DNA from: CAYXLI01 sp964464925
GTDB taxonomy: Bacteria > Acidobacteriota > Terriglobia > Bryobacterales > Bryobacteraceae
Direction of reading: 5' to 3'
NCBI GenBank assembly: GCA_964464925.1
Contig: CAYXLI010000011.1
Span: 116,025-180,024 of the forward strand
DNA length: 64,000 bases
The notes under the pieces: model-generated
The model's input: only the letters and a program-made list of their open reading frames with translations
Database searches by the model: none
What the model was told of the DNA's origin: nothing
Position numbers and translations under genes: made by a program
Shown here: piece after piece, positions 50,991 through 60,730 of the stretch
Layout: each line of letters begins with the position of its first letter
Numbering within the stretch: the first letter of the stretch is position 1

Positions 50991-53408
50991 ATGCACTGGG
51001 ACGGCTTCCTGCAGGATCTTCGCTATACATTCCGCGCGCTCCGGCGCGATTCCGGGTTCTTCTTCGCATCGGTCCTGCTGATCGCATTGGGAATCGGAGC
51101 CAACACAGCTATATTCAGCGTGGTAAATGGCTTATTATTTCGAACACTCTCGTTCCCCGGTTCCGGACGGCTAGTATGGATTGCGAATACAGGCGGCAGC
51201 CCCGGTCTGTCCTCGGTCACCTCGCGCGTATCCACCTATCTGGAATGGCAGAAGGCCAGTCATTCCTTTGAAGACCTCGCCGCTTATTTCGCATTCTTCG
51301 ATTACGGCAGCTACACCATGCTTGGCGTGGGCGAGCCGGAGCGCCTCGTCGGCGTCGGTGTCTCTCAGAACCTGCTGCCATTTCTCGGTATTCAGCCTGT
51401 TCTTGGCCGCAATTTTACGCGTGAGGAGGCTGCGGACGACGCTCCCCTTGCTATCATCCTCAGTCACGCTTTCTGGCGGTATCGATTTGCTTCGGACCCC
51501 AACATCGCGGGTCGTCAGGTGACGTTGAACAGCCAGCCCGCAACCATCATCGGCGTACTTCCTGCCGATTTCGATTTCTCCGCCACATTCGTTCCAGGCG
51601 CTCGCGTGGATATGCTGGTCCCCTTCCCTCTCAGCCCGAGAACAGACCGTTATGGCAATACACTGGCCGTCATCGGCCGTCTGAAGCCCGGCGCGAGTGT
51701 CCAGCAGGCGCAAGCAGAACTTGACGGCATCAACGAGAACCTTCGCCTCGCCGAACCGCAGCGCTGGAGTTTCGGAGCGAAGGTAACTCCGCTTCGGGAA
51801 CACCTCACAGGCCGCTTCCGAAGTGGTCTCTTGATTCTTCTTACAGCCGTTGCCGGTGTGCTGCTCATCGCCTGCACTAACCTGTCGAACTTGATCCTGG
51901 CCCGCGGAGCTGCTCGCCGGAAAGAGATCGCCATCCGCTCCGCACTCGGCGCCGGACGGGAACGCCTCATCCGGCAGTTCCTCACGGAAAGCCTCATCCT
52001 CTCGCTCTCCGGAGCAATTGTGGGCACAGCGCTCGCATGGTTTGCGGTCCGTTACGTAGCCTCGATGCAGAGCATCAGCATGCCTCTGCTACGAACGGTC
52101 CGCCTCGACAGCACCGCCCTGCTCTTTACGGCGCTCGTCGCGCTTGCAACGGGACTTCTGTTCGGGCTCGTCCCGGCGCTCCAGGCATCCGGGACTCATG
52201 AATCGGAAATGCTGAAAGAATCCGGCCGCGGCCTGACCGGCAGCCGCCGCTCTACGTGGACGCAAAGTGCGCTCGTCGTCTCTCAGGTCGCGCTGGCGTG
52301 TGTGTTGCTCGTTGGGGCCGGCCTGCTCATCCGCAGCTTCCTGCACGTCCTTGACGTAGACCTTGGATTCCGGGCAGAGAGTGCCACGGCGTGGCGGATC
52401 GCCGCCGGTTCCGTACGCCGCACAACTGAGCAGCAGACGTCGTTCTATAACAGTCTCGTACAAACGGTCGAGGGTGTTCCCGGAGTCGTCTCCGCCGGCG
52501 TGACCGATGCCCTGCCATTGGGCCGGGACCGGAGCTGGGCCATCCGCCTGAAAGGCATCAACTATCCGACCGGCCATGTTCCGCTCGCACATCCACGTAT
52601 CATCGACTGGCGCTACTTGAAAACGATGGGCATCGCCCTCCGAGGCGGACGCGATTTCACTGAACGGGACATGCCGGATAGTGAGAAAGTCTTGATACTG
52701 AATGAGAAGGCGGCGAAACTGCTCTCGCCGGACCGCAGCGCAATCGGGCAGATCGTCATGTTTGGGGGCGACCGCCGTGTGGTTGGCGTAGTCGCGAACG
52801 TGCGTCACCTCGCGCTGGAACAGGAGGGCGGCTTGGAGGCGTACATACCCGTTACCCAATTCGGCGCCGAAACAGTGGACCTCGTTGTCCGCAGCAGTCT
52901 CTCCCTCGATTCTCTTGTCCCCGTAGTGCGGCGCGCACTCCATTCAGTGGATCCTTCGCTGGCGACAGAGGAGTTCCAGCCCCTGGATCGCCTCGTGGAC
53001 CGCTCCGTTTCCCCGCGCCGGTTCATGACACTTCTCCTCGGCGGCTTTGCAGTAGGTGCGTTATTGTTGGCAATCATCGGGATCTACGGCGTCGTCTCCT
53101 ACAGCGTCACCCAGAAGCGGCAGGAGATCGGGATTCGAATGGCACTCGGAGCCTCCCCCGGATTGGTACAGCGGAAGATTGTTCTGGATGCTGTATCTCT
53201 GGTCTCCGGCGGCCTTGTGCTCGGCGTGATCGCGGCGCTGATTCTCACCCGCCTGGCAGCCTCGCTTCTCTACCAACTGGAGCCGACAGACCCGGTGACC
53301 TTCATCGTCAGCATCGGACTCCTGCTGCTGGCGGGAGCAGCAGCCGCCTTCGTGCCCGCGGTTCGCGCGTCCCGAGTCGACCCGATGTCGGTCGTTCGCG
53401 CAGACTGA
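50991..53408 (+). CDS. ADOP-type permease (MacB/FtsX-like), without prefix domain
   Basis: The protein has 805 residues from the ATG at 50991 (MHWDGFLQDLRYTFRALRRD). It has two copies of a MacB-like periplasmic domain plus FtsX permease: a span at about 22-45, three spans near residues 275-420, one near 460, and three more in the last 130 residues. Typical blocks are LIALGIGANTAIFSVVNGLL and EIAIRSALGAGRERLIRQFL. No ATPase gene is next to it. Unlike the permease at 60731-63394 it lacks the N-terminal prefix and a PadR neighbour. It may move lipids, peptides or drugs, or act in signalling; the substrate is unknown. Confidence 0.9.
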   Translation: MHWDGFLQDLRYTFRALRRDSGFFFASVLLIALGIGANTAIFSVVNGLLFRTLSFPGSGRLVWIANTGGSPGLSSVTSRVSTYLEWQKASHSFEDLAAYFAFFDYGSYTMLGVGEPERLVGVGVSQNLLPFLGIQPVLGRNFTREEAADDAPLAIILSHAFWRYRFASDPNIAGRQVTLNSQPATIIGVLPADFDFSATFVPGARVDMLVPFPLSPRTDRYGNTLAVIGRLKPGASVQQAQAELDGINENLRLAEPQRWSFGAKVTPLREHLTGRFRSGLLILLTAVAGVLLIACTNLSNLILARGAARRKEIAIRSALGAGRERLIRQFLTESLILSLSGAIVGTALAWFAVRYVASMQSISMPLLRTVRLDSTALLFTALVALATGLLFGLVPALQASGTHESEMLKESGRGLTGSRRSTWTQSALVVSQVALACVLLVGAGLLIRSFLHVLDVDLGFRAESATAWRIAAGSVRRTTEQQTSFYNSLVQTVEGVPGVVSAGVTDALPLGRDRSWAIRLKGINYPTGHVPLAHPRIIDWRYLKTMGIALRGGRDFTERDMPDSEKVLILNEKAAKLLSPDRSAIGQIVMFGGDRRVVGVVANVRHLALEQEGGLEAYIPVTQFGAETVDLVVRSSLSLDSLVPVVRRALHSVDPSLATEEFQPLDRLVDRSVSPRRFMTLLLGGFAVGALLLAIIGIYGVVSYSVTQKRQEIGIRMALGASPGLVQRKIVLDAVSLVSGGLVLGVIAALILTRLAASLLYQLEPTDPVTFIVSIGLLLLAGAAAAFVPAVRASRVDPMSVVRAD

Positions 53409-53498
53409 TACACCTTCCAACCGCTTGAAAATCCCCGGAAAACCCGCAAATCATGCACTTCGATGCACGTTTCGGTACAGACATGCTATGTCACTGGT

Positions 53499-53504
53499 TA
53501 CAAT
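53499..53504 (+). promoter_or_regulatory. -10 box of the alpha/beta hydrolase gene
   Basis: TACAAT lies 8 bases before the TTG at 53513. If transcription starts 6-8 bases downstream of the box, the TTG is at the 5' end of the mRNA, or the ATG at 53552 is used with a leader of about 40 bases. Confidence 0.4.
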
Positions 53505-53512
53505 AGAGAAAG

Positions 53513-54565
53513 TTGATCAAACGAGCACTCAAAACACGGTACAGCCGTTGGATGGAAGATTGGGAAACCCAGCTCTGCTTCCGTTCCAATAACCGCGTCG
53601 TGCGCCCCTTCGATTGGGGCCTCGACTGGGCTGAATCCTGGCCCGCCGCCCGAGCCTTACCGAAAAACGGCCACTCACCGGCAGACTATCTTCGGGAACT
53701 GAACCAGCTCTCGGTTCGGAGCAGCGATGCCTTCTTCGGCTATGAGACTCCCCGCGATTACCATCTCGACGAGGAGATGCTCCGGTTTACCAGCCCGGTT
53801 CACACGCCCTACCCGGAGAACAACAAGGTACACGGCCAGTGGTTCCCAGCCAAGAAGCCAAACAGCAAAGCGGTGATCGTCCTGCCGCACTGGAATGCCT
53901 CCTTTGGCCAGCATGGCGGCCTATGCCGCGGACTCCAGAAGCTCGGCCTCTCGGCCCTCCGCCTCAGCCTTCCTTATCACGATTTCCGAATGCCGGAGGA
54001 GTTGGAGCGCGCCGATTACGCCGTCTCGGCCAACGTGGGCCGGACCATCGATGCCACAAGACAGGCCGTAATCGACACGCGTTGCGCTATCGACTGGCTG
54101 CAGCAGCAGGGCTTCGAGCGAATCGGAATCGTGGGAACCAGTCTAGGCTCGTGCTACGCGTTCCTGGCAAGCGCCCATGACGAACGGCTCCGGGTCAACG
54201 TCTTCAATCATTGCTCCTCCTACTTTGCCGACGTGGTCTGGACAGGCCTCTCGACCCAGCACATCCGGCAAGGCCTGGAGGGTCAGATTGACCTCGAGAC
54301 TCTCCGCAGCGTCTGGCAGGTAGTAAGCCCTGTCAACTACATGGAGCACTTCGCGCGCTGGCATAAGAAGTCTAAGTTCATCTATGCCACCTACGACACG
54401 ACCTTCCTGCCCGGCCTCTCCGAAGACGTCGTCGCGCGAATCCGCGCCCACTCGATCGACAATGAACTGGTGATTCTGCCTTGCGGACACTATACGCTCG
54501 GCGAGACGCCATTCAAATTCATCGACGGCTATCACATCTGCTCGTTCCTCAAAAAGTGGTTATAA
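53513..54565 (+). CDS. Alpha/beta-hydrolase-fold protein
   Basis: The protein has 350 residues from a TTG (ATG at 53552 is the alternative). The nucleophile elbow is IGIVGTSLGSCYAFLAS near residue 207, the oxyanion region VLPHWNASFGQHGGLCRGLQ near 123, and the likely catalytic His in PCGHYTLGETPF near the C-terminus. No signal peptide, so cytoplasmic. The overall layout recalls ABHD18/DUF2048-type hydrolases (low certainty). It stands alone between a permease and a histidine kinase; the substrate is unknown. Confidence 0.75.
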   Translation: MIKRALKTRYSRWMEDWETQLCFRSNNRVVRPFDWGLDWAESWPAARALPKNGHSPADYLRELNQLSVRSSDAFFGYETPRDYHLDEEMLRFTSPVHTPYPENNKVHGQWFPAKKPNSKAVIVLPHWNASFGQHGGLCRGLQKLGLSALRLSLPYHDFRMPEELERADYAVSANVGRTIDATRQAVIDTRCAIDWLQQQGFERIGIVGTSLGSCYAFLASAHDERLRVNVFNHCSSYFADVVWTGLSTQHIRQGLEGQIDLETLRSVWQVVSPVNYMEHFARWHKKSKFIYATYDTTFLPGLSEDVVARIRAHSIDNELVILPCGHYTLGETPFKFIDGYHICSFLKKWL

Positions 54566-54749
54566 ACTTGCTGCTATAGTTCCGCTGAGTTGCCGTGATT
54601 TGCCAACCCGATTTAGTGGGAGTATGTAGGTATCAGCACATTTTGCGGCTCGCTGTGAGTGGTGTGAGTTCACCGGGCGTGGAATACCCTCACCTACCGC
54701 TTCTGGATTAGTGTCTCAGTCCAGGTCGCGATCCGCGAGGGAGGCTCGA

Positions 54750-57700
54750 ATGCCCGCACTAGTTCTTCACGTGGGCGGCTGCGAAGCGCGCCAGGACGCC
54801 CGAACCGCATGCCTCCGAAATGCAGGTTTCTGCGTCGTCGACGTAGAAAGCCCAGACCACCTCTTCAATTTGTTCGCTCGCCAACGTCCCGACCTCATTT
54901 TGATGGACGACGATTTCGCCTCTCCCTCCAGCGCGGAAATACGCCAGGCGCTTGAGGCCGCAACCGAAACGAGAGCGATCCCTCTGCTGCTGATCAGCAG
55001 AACGGACAGCCGGCAGGAACCAGCTTCTTTGCAGTTGCGATCGAGTGCGTTTCTAGTCGAACCAGTCGACCCACGTGTCCTGCTGGCGACGGTCACTTTT
55101 CTTTTGCACTCCCATGTCCAAGCGTCTGCAACGAACATCTCCTTAAACTCGACGCCGGAGGTCCTTCACTCGGAAGCGTGCATCGCCACCGACCGGGATT
55201 TCCGCATTACGCACGTCAACAGAGATGCCGAGCGGCTGCTCGAAATTTCTGCACCCGGGATCCTTGGCAAAAGTCTCTGGGAAATCGATCCGGCTCTTTC
55301 GGAAGACTCGTTGCAGCAACAATGCGGCCGTGCGATGCGCGATTGCCTGGTGGTTTCGATTGAATATCACGATCAGCGCCGGGATCGATGGTTAGATGTA
55401 AAGGCCTGCCCAACACGAAGTGGCGGCCTTGCCCTCTTCTTCCGGGACATCTCAGACCTGAAGCGGGCTGAGCGCGCCCTCACCGATATTCAACGTCGTT
55501 GGACGAGGCTGATCGATGCAAGCATCATCGGAATTGCAACCGCGGACGAGGAGGGCGTTCGGTACGCCAACGACGAGTTCCTGCGTATCGCGGGGCTCAC
55601 TCGTGAGGATCTCGTAACAGGCCAGGCTGATTGGAAGAAGGTCACGGCTCCTGAACACTTGCCTCGGGATCTGAACGCAATGGAGGAATTGCGTCGATGC
55701 GGCAAGTGCGTACCCTTCGAGAAAGATTTCGTGCATCCTGACGGAACTCGTGTCCCCGTCCTTGTCGGCGCTGCAACTTTGGCAACAGAACCGCTCGAAT
55801 GGGTCGCCTTCATCATCGACATTACTTCCCGGAAAGAGACGGAAGAAGCACTCCGGATAAGCCGTCAAAGGTTGGAGGTCGCAACCGAAGGAGCAGGATT
55901 CGCCACTTGGGACCTGAATCTGCTCACAGGGGAAGCAGTTTGGTCGGCGCGCCTCTTCGAACTTTTGGGATACAAACCCGCTCCCGGCGGCCGGGCAAAC
56001 AAGGAAATGTGGCGCAGTTGCGTCCACCCCGATCATGCCGCCCGCAATATTGCGGCATTCGAGAAGGCTCGCCTGGAGCGGTCGGTCTACGCGCAGGATT
56101 ATCGGATTATCCGCGTGGACGACGGCAGGATTCTGTGGTTGAGCGTTTTCGGACGCTTTCAGTATGACGCCAAAGGTGACGCTGTCCGCCTCACGGGGGT
56201 CGTCTTCGATAGCACGGAGCGCAAGCAGGCCGAGCAGGCTTTACGCGAAAGCGAAGATCGGTTTCGGACTCTTGCGGATAATATCGCCCAGTTCGCCTGG
56301 ATGAGCGATGAAGCGGGTTCCCGGTTTTGGTTCAACCGCCGCTGGTATGAATACACGGGTACGGCGCTGGAGGAGATGCAAGGCTGGGGATGGCAAAAGA
56401 CTCACCACCCCGATCACGTCGGCCGCGTTGTTGCGCACATGAAGCACTGCTTCATGGCAGGCCACGAATGGGAAGACAAATATCCGTTGAGGGGCAAAGA
56501 CGGCGTGTACCGTTGGTTCCTCTCGCGAGCGCTCCCGATTCGGAACGCCGCCGGCCACATTTTTCGCTGGTTTGGAACCGATACCGATATCACCGGGCAA
56601 CTGGAATCCGAAGAGCGCGTGCAGGAAGCACTGGCGGACACGCAACATGCTCTCGAAGCTTTGCATCTAAGTGAGGAGCGCCTCCGTCTCGCCCAGGAGT
56701 CTGCCGGGTGTGCAACATGGGAGTGGGATTCCGTAACTGACGAGTTGGTTTGTTCTCCCGAATACTATGAGCTTTTCGGCTGCGCAAGCGGCTCACTCTC
56801 TTCCGGCCAGGACTGGCTGCAATTTCTCATACCCGACGACCGCGAACGCGTCCTGAACGACTGGAAACTCGTCCCCCTTGGCGGTGAGTTACGCACCGAA
56901 TTCCGCATCGTCAGGCGCGGTGAAGTTCGGTGGTTTCTCAGCGGAGGCAGGATGTGTCCGGAACGCAATGGCCACATACTCGGAGTTGCCATTGACATTA
57001 CCGCCCGCAAGAAGATTGAGGAAGCGCTGGCTCAGAGCCGTGAGGTCGCTCTCCGCAGGTTGCGCGAAATTGAAGCAATCTACGCAACTGCGCCGGTCGG
57101 TTTGTGCTTTGTCGATACGGAACTCAGGTTTGTCAGCGTGAACGAACGCTTGGCAAAGATGAATGGGCTGGCCGCGTCTGATCATATCGGCCGTACTGTC
57201 GCTGAAGTCACTCCTGGCATCGGCGCGGTAGCCGAATCAATGCTCCGGCAGGCGCTCAGCTCCGGGCAGCCGATGCTCGGCGTCGAGATCCCGGAACACT
57301 CGCCTTTACCGGCGCGTAAGCCCCGGACCTGGATTTGCAGCTACTACCCTTTAAAGGACGCGGACGGCCGGGTACGCGGCATCAATGCAGTAGTCGAAGA
57401 CATATCCGAACGAAAACGAATCGAGGAGGCCCTACGGGAAAGCGAAACTCGGTACCGGTTAGTTGCGAGTGCAACGAACGACGCCATTTGGGACTATGAT
57501 CTGGTCACTGGCAGGGTCCAATGGACCGACGCCATACAGACGCTGTTCGGCTACAGCCAAGACGGCATCGCTCCAACCGTCGGCTGGTGGGCTGAGCGCA
57601 TTCATCCGGATGATCAGGCGTCTGTAGCCGCCACCTTGGATGCAATCACGGCTTCCTCGAACGCTGACAAACTCGCCATCGAGTATCGTTTTCGGCGGGC

Positions 57701-58559
57701 AGATGGATCATATGCCCACGTGCTGGATCGCGGCTTCGTTCTCCGGCGCGACAACAAACCGGTACGGATGGTGGGCTCCATGCTGGACCTCACACCCATC
57801 CGGGAAGTCGAGGAACAATTGCGCCTGGCCAACACCGCGCTCGAAAGATCCAATGAAGAGTTGCAAAGGTTCGCTTACGCTGTTTCGCACGACCTCCGGT
57901 CTCCCTTGAGGACGATCGGGAGCTTGACCGAGCTCTTTGCGAATAAATACGGCAGTGCAGCAGGGGAAGAAGGACGGCAGGTACTGCAGATGGTAGTAGG
58001 CGGCGTGAACCGCATGAGTAAGCTGATTACCGACCTGCTCGAATATTCCCGCCTTACCGCGCATACCGTCCCCTCCGGCGGACCTGTCGACTGCAATGCC
58101 CTGTTCGCCTGGGCGGTAATGAACCTTCAGCAACGCATCCAGGAGACCGGCGCAGTGGTCACGAGCGATAAGCTTCCGACGGTGCTTGCGGACGATCAAC
58201 TGCTCCGTGTCTTCCAAAACTTGATTGAGAACGGAATCAAATATCGCGGCGAACTGAGGCCCGTGGTCCACGTATCGGCTCAGAAGCGTGGGGAATTCTG
58301 GCTCATTTCCGTTCGCGACAATGGAATCGGATTCGAGATGGAGCACGCAGATCGCATCTTTGCGGTCTTTCATCGCCTGCACAGCCCGGATAGATACGAA
58401 GGCAGCGGAATAGGACTCGCCATCTGCAGAAGAATCATCGAGTGCATTGGTGGACGAATATGGGTCGACTCCAAGCCCGGCGTCGGGTCCACGTTTTATT
58501 TCACCGTCCCGGCCGTTCACCAGTCAGAAGCCGAACGCGCGGCGAGCGGCCCGGGTTAG
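54750..58559 (+). CDS. Hybrid-like sensor histidine kinase with degenerate receiver and seven PAS domains
   Basis: The protein has 1269 residues from the ATG at 54750, set by GGGAGG ending 5 bases upstream. Residues 1-125 look like a receiver domain with the Asp in LILMDDDF but without the usual acidic pair and conserved Lys. Seven PAS domains begin near 139, 252, 376, 506, 646, 774 and 902; several carry the W-D/E pattern of PAS fold 3. HisKA has His1047 (AVSHDLRSPLRT). The ATPase domain has LIENGIKYRG, RDNGIGF and EGSGIGLAICRRI. No membrane span, so it is cytoplasmic. No response regulator is nearby, so it is an orphan kinase. Confidence 0.92.
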   Translation: MPALVLHVGGCEARQDARTACLRNAGFCVVDVESPDHLFNLFARQRPDLILMDDDFASPSSAEIRQALEAATETRAIPLLLISRTDSRQEPASLQLRSSAFLVEPVDPRVLLATVTFLLHSHVQASATNISLNSTPEVLHSEACIATDRDFRITHVNRDAERLLEISAPGILGKSLWEIDPALSEDSLQQQCGRAMRDCLVVSIEYHDQRRDRWLDVKACPTRSGGLALFFRDISDLKRAERALTDIQRRWTRLIDASIIGIATADEEGVRYANDEFLRIAGLTREDLVTGQADWKKVTAPEHLPRDLNAMEELRRCGKCVPFEKDFVHPDGTRVPVLVGAATLATEPLEWVAFIIDITSRKETEEALRISRQRLEVATEGAGFATWDLNLLTGEAVWSARLFELLGYKPAPGGRANKEMWRSCVHPDHAARNIAAFEKARLERSVYAQDYRIIRVDDGRILWLSVFGRFQYDAKGDAVRLTGVVFDSTERKQAEQALRESEDRFRTLADNIAQFAWMSDEAGSRFWFNRRWYEYTGTALEEMQGWGWQKTHHPDHVGRVVAHMKHCFMAGHEWEDKYPLRGKDGVYRWFLSRALPIRNAAGHIFRWFGTDTDITGQLESEERVQEALADTQHALEALHLSEERLRLAQESAGCATWEWDSVTDELVCSPEYYELFGCASGSLSSGQDWLQFLIPDDRERVLNDWKLVPLGGELRTEFRIVRRGEVRWFLSGGRMCPERNGHILGVAIDITARKKIEEALAQSREVALRRLREIEAIYATAPVGLCFVDTELRFVSVNERLAKMNGLAASDHIGRTVAEVTPGIGAVAESMLRQALSSGQPMLGVEIPEHSPLPARKPRTWICSYYPLKDADGRVRGINAVVEDISERKRIEEALRESETRYRLVASATNDAIWDYDLVTGRVQWTDAIQTLFGYSQDGIAPTVGWWAERIHPDDQASVAATLDAITASSNADKLAIEYRFRRADGSYAHVLDRGFVLRRDNKPVRMVGSMLDLTPIREVEEQLRLANTALERSNEELQRFAYAVSHDLRSPLRTIGSLTELFANKYGSAAGEEGRQVLQMVVGGVNRMSKLITDLLEYSRLTAHTVPSGGPVDCNALFAWAVMNLQQRIQETGAVVTSDKLPTVLADDQLLRVFQNLIENGIKYRGELRPVVHVSAQKRGEFWLISVRDNGIGFEMEHADRIFAVFHRLHSPDRYEGSGIGLAICRRIIECIGGRIWVDSKPGVGSTFYFTVPAVHQSEAERAASGPG

Positions 58560-58616
58560 GTCATGGCGCGCAAGGCCTACAACTCCGCGACATCGGGTGA
58601 CAGCCTTTCGGAGGCA

Positions 58617-59504
58617 TCAAGCCTCTAGGCTGGCCCGATCCCATTTGCCGGATCGCGCACCGGCTTCATAGGTGCTCTCCAGGAATTCGTATAACGATTG
58701 CTCCGGGGATTCCGCACGGCGAACGTCGTCATACATCAGAATGAATTCGGAGAGTTGCTGGTTCCAACTCGCAGCTGCAGGCCGAATCGGCTCCTTTTCG
58801 ATACCCTCCGGCTGAGGAACCGTGTACGAATAGTAAGCCGGACCATCTACGGCGCCGCCTCCGGGCCAAAAGCCGGCGCTGCACTCTTCATGCGAATACG
58901 CGGGACCGCTGATTACGCCCTTACGCGGAGGCGCAGGCCGCCCGGAAAAGCGCGTGCATGCCAGGTCAAAACTACCCCAGAAGAAGTGAACCGGGCTGCA
59001 TTTGCCTATGAACTTTGCGCGGAACCGCTCCAGCACTTTGGCACTCGAGACCAGCACCCTCCAGAAACGATGTGCGTATTCGGGATCATATGAGAAATTG
59101 GCGTAGTCCCGGTCGAATGAAGGGCAGTCCATAACCTCCTGAGGAACCGGATCAATTTCTACGAATATGCCCATCGAGGCCAAATCTTGTAAGGTGCGTG
59201 TATAAAACGCCGCAACGGATTCGGCACGCAACGGACGGACGATGCCGCCGCCTTCACTGGTGGAAATGCGCAGCTCATGTTTCTGAAAGTCGAACTGAAT
59301 TTCGAAGATGCCGGGCGGGTAAGGTACGGGCCCGGTCGTCAGACCGTGCGAGTTGACATATAGCGTGACGTTCCACCAATGATTCAGCGGCGGAGACTGC
59401 GCCATCCGGACCTTGCCCACGATCTGCGTCCACATGTGCAGCGTCCGGTAGGTATCCTGCCATTCGTGTAGAGGCAGCGGCGGCCATTGCTCCGTGTTGC
59501 TCAT
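58617..59504 (-). CDS. DUF5996 family protein
   Basis: The protein has 295 residues. Family features are WPPLPLHEWQDTYRTLHMWT at the N-terminus, LNHWWNVTLYVNSHGLTTG, and SPVHFFWGSFDLACTRFSGR in the middle. The protein is soluble, rich in Trp and aromatic residues, with no signal peptide. The family is common in soil bacteria and its role is unknown. It converges with the histidine kinase and is divergent from the DUF4185-like gene, 71 bases away. Confidence 0.85.
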   Translation of the reverse strand: MSNTEQWPPLPLHEWQDTYRTLHMWTQIVGKVRMAQSPPLNHWWNVTLYVNSHGLTTGPVPYPPGIFEIQFDFQKHELRISTSEGGGIVRPLRAESVAAFYTRTLQDLASMGIFVEIDPVPQEVMDCPSFDRDYANFSYDPEYAHRFWRVLVSSAKVLERFRAKFIGKCSPVHFFWGSFDLACTRFSGRPAPPRKGVISGPAYSHEECSAGFWPGGGAVDGPAYYSYTVPQPEGIEKEPIRPAAASWNQQLSEFILMYDDVRRAESPEQSLYEFLESTYEAGARSGKWDRASLEA

Positions 59505-59547
59505 GCCGTTCAGTCTCGCAGAAACAGCGAACGGCCGCTAGCCGAGG

Positions 59548-59553
59548 TACAAT
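59548..59553 (+). promoter_or_regulatory. -10 box of the DUF4185-like gene
   Basis: TACAAT overlaps the ATG at 59552, which therefore cannot be the translation start if this promoter is used. The next ATG, at 59576, lies 22 bases downstream. Confidence 0.4.
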
Positions 59554-59575
59554 GCGCAAGGTTCGGGTGTTGCAA

Positions 59576-60679
59576 ATGAGGCCCTTGATCGCTGTCCTTT
59601 GGCTTGCGGGGACCACACTCCTTGCGGCGGAAGCCGCTCAGCAATGCATGCCGCAATTCCCTTTCCAAGACGGCTGGTTCGGCGCTGACGGCGCCTATTC
59701 CATCCCACTGGCAAGGGGCCGGGTGCTGTGGTTGTTCGGCGATTCCTTCGTTGGTACATCGCGAAACAAGAACCGGGCCGGCACGAAAATGATCAACTCC
59801 ACCATCGGGATTTCGTCGTGCGGCTCGGATGGGAAGTTTACGATCCGGTATGTGTGGGCGGGCCAGGGCACGCGGCATCCTAAGGCGATCTTTCCACCCG
59901 TGGCGCACCAGCACAAATACTGGGCCATGCACGGCTTCACCCGTGGCGAAGATGTCTACGTTGCGCTCACAATGATCAGGGATCAGCCCGGCATCCCGGG
60001 AGCATTCAACTGGAAGCCGGTCGGCGTACGTTTGGCGAGAATACGGAATGTCGAGCGGCCGTTCCCGAAATGGAAGATCGAATACTTCGACATGTATCTC
60101 GGTAACGTTTTCCCGGGCATCTCGATTGTCACGCATGGCGGCTACGTATATCTGTTCAGTCCAACCGACACCGGCGACTCGCAGCACGCTCCAACGTTCC
60201 TTACTCGGTTTTCTGAAGCGCTGCTCGACTCCAGGCCGGCCCGCATTCAGCTCGAGTACCTTGCGCGCGATAACTCCTGGAAGCCTGCCGGCGCAAGCGG
60301 AATCGACTTCGCCGATGCCAAGCGCGTCATGAATGATCCTTTCGGCGCAGGGAGCGTCTGGTACCAGCCGGAGCGCAAGCAGTGGTTCGCCGTTGGTCCG
60401 GACGCCGCATTCCGATCCAATCGGGCGGTCATCCGGTCCTCGCCCTCTCTGTCTGGTCCATGGTCGCCCCCCGAGGTCACATACCGTATTCCCGAAGCCG
60501 GCCCGAATGCGCCTGGCTGGGACAAGGACACTTGGTGCTACCAGGCGATTGCCCATCCGGAGTACGGGGGCGAAGGCAAGATCCTGATTACTTATGCCTG
60601 CAATTCTTTCGATTTCGGCAAACTCGTAAGAAACCTAGACATCTACGTCCCGCGCGCAGTGTATGTTGCCCTCCCCTGA
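59576..60679 (+). CDS. Secreted DUF4185-like (five-bladed propeller type) protein
   Basis: The protein has 367 residues from the ATG at 59576, which gives a signal peptide (MRPLIAVLWLAGTTLLAAEA); an ATG at 59552 falls on the -10 box. The mature part has the repeated blades of a glycosidase-like propeller: GRVLWLFGDSFVGTSRN near residue 46, GVRLARIRNVERPFPKW, and YQAIAHPEYGGEGKILITYA near the end. DUF4185 proteins are predicted to bind or cleave carbohydrates. No catalytic triad could be assigned. Confidence 0.7.
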   Translation: MRPLIAVLWLAGTTLLAAEAAQQCMPQFPFQDGWFGADGAYSIPLARGRVLWLFGDSFVGTSRNKNRAGTKMINSTIGISSCGSDGKFTIRYVWAGQGTRHPKAIFPPVAHQHKYWAMHGFTRGEDVYVALTMIRDQPGIPGAFNWKPVGVRLARIRNVERPFPKWKIEYFDMYLGNVFPGISIVTHGGYVYLFSPTDTGDSQHAPTFLTRFSEALLDSRPARIQLEYLARDNSWKPAGASGIDFADAKRVMNDPFGAGSVWYQPERKQWFAVGPDAAFRSNRAVIRSSPSLSGPWSPPEVTYRIPEAGPNAPGWDKDTWCYQAIAHPEYGGEGKILITYACNSFDFGKLVRNLDIYVPRAVYVALP

Positions 60680-60730
60680 GCAGCCTGCGAGATGGGCGCT
60701 CCCTGGCGAAACCTTGCGGACACCGGACGC

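Noticed and set aside
54566..54749. Hairpin-like GGTG...CACC sequence before the histidine kinase
   Set aside because: Short, imperfect arms and no T-run; it does not convincingly form a terminator or riboswitch.
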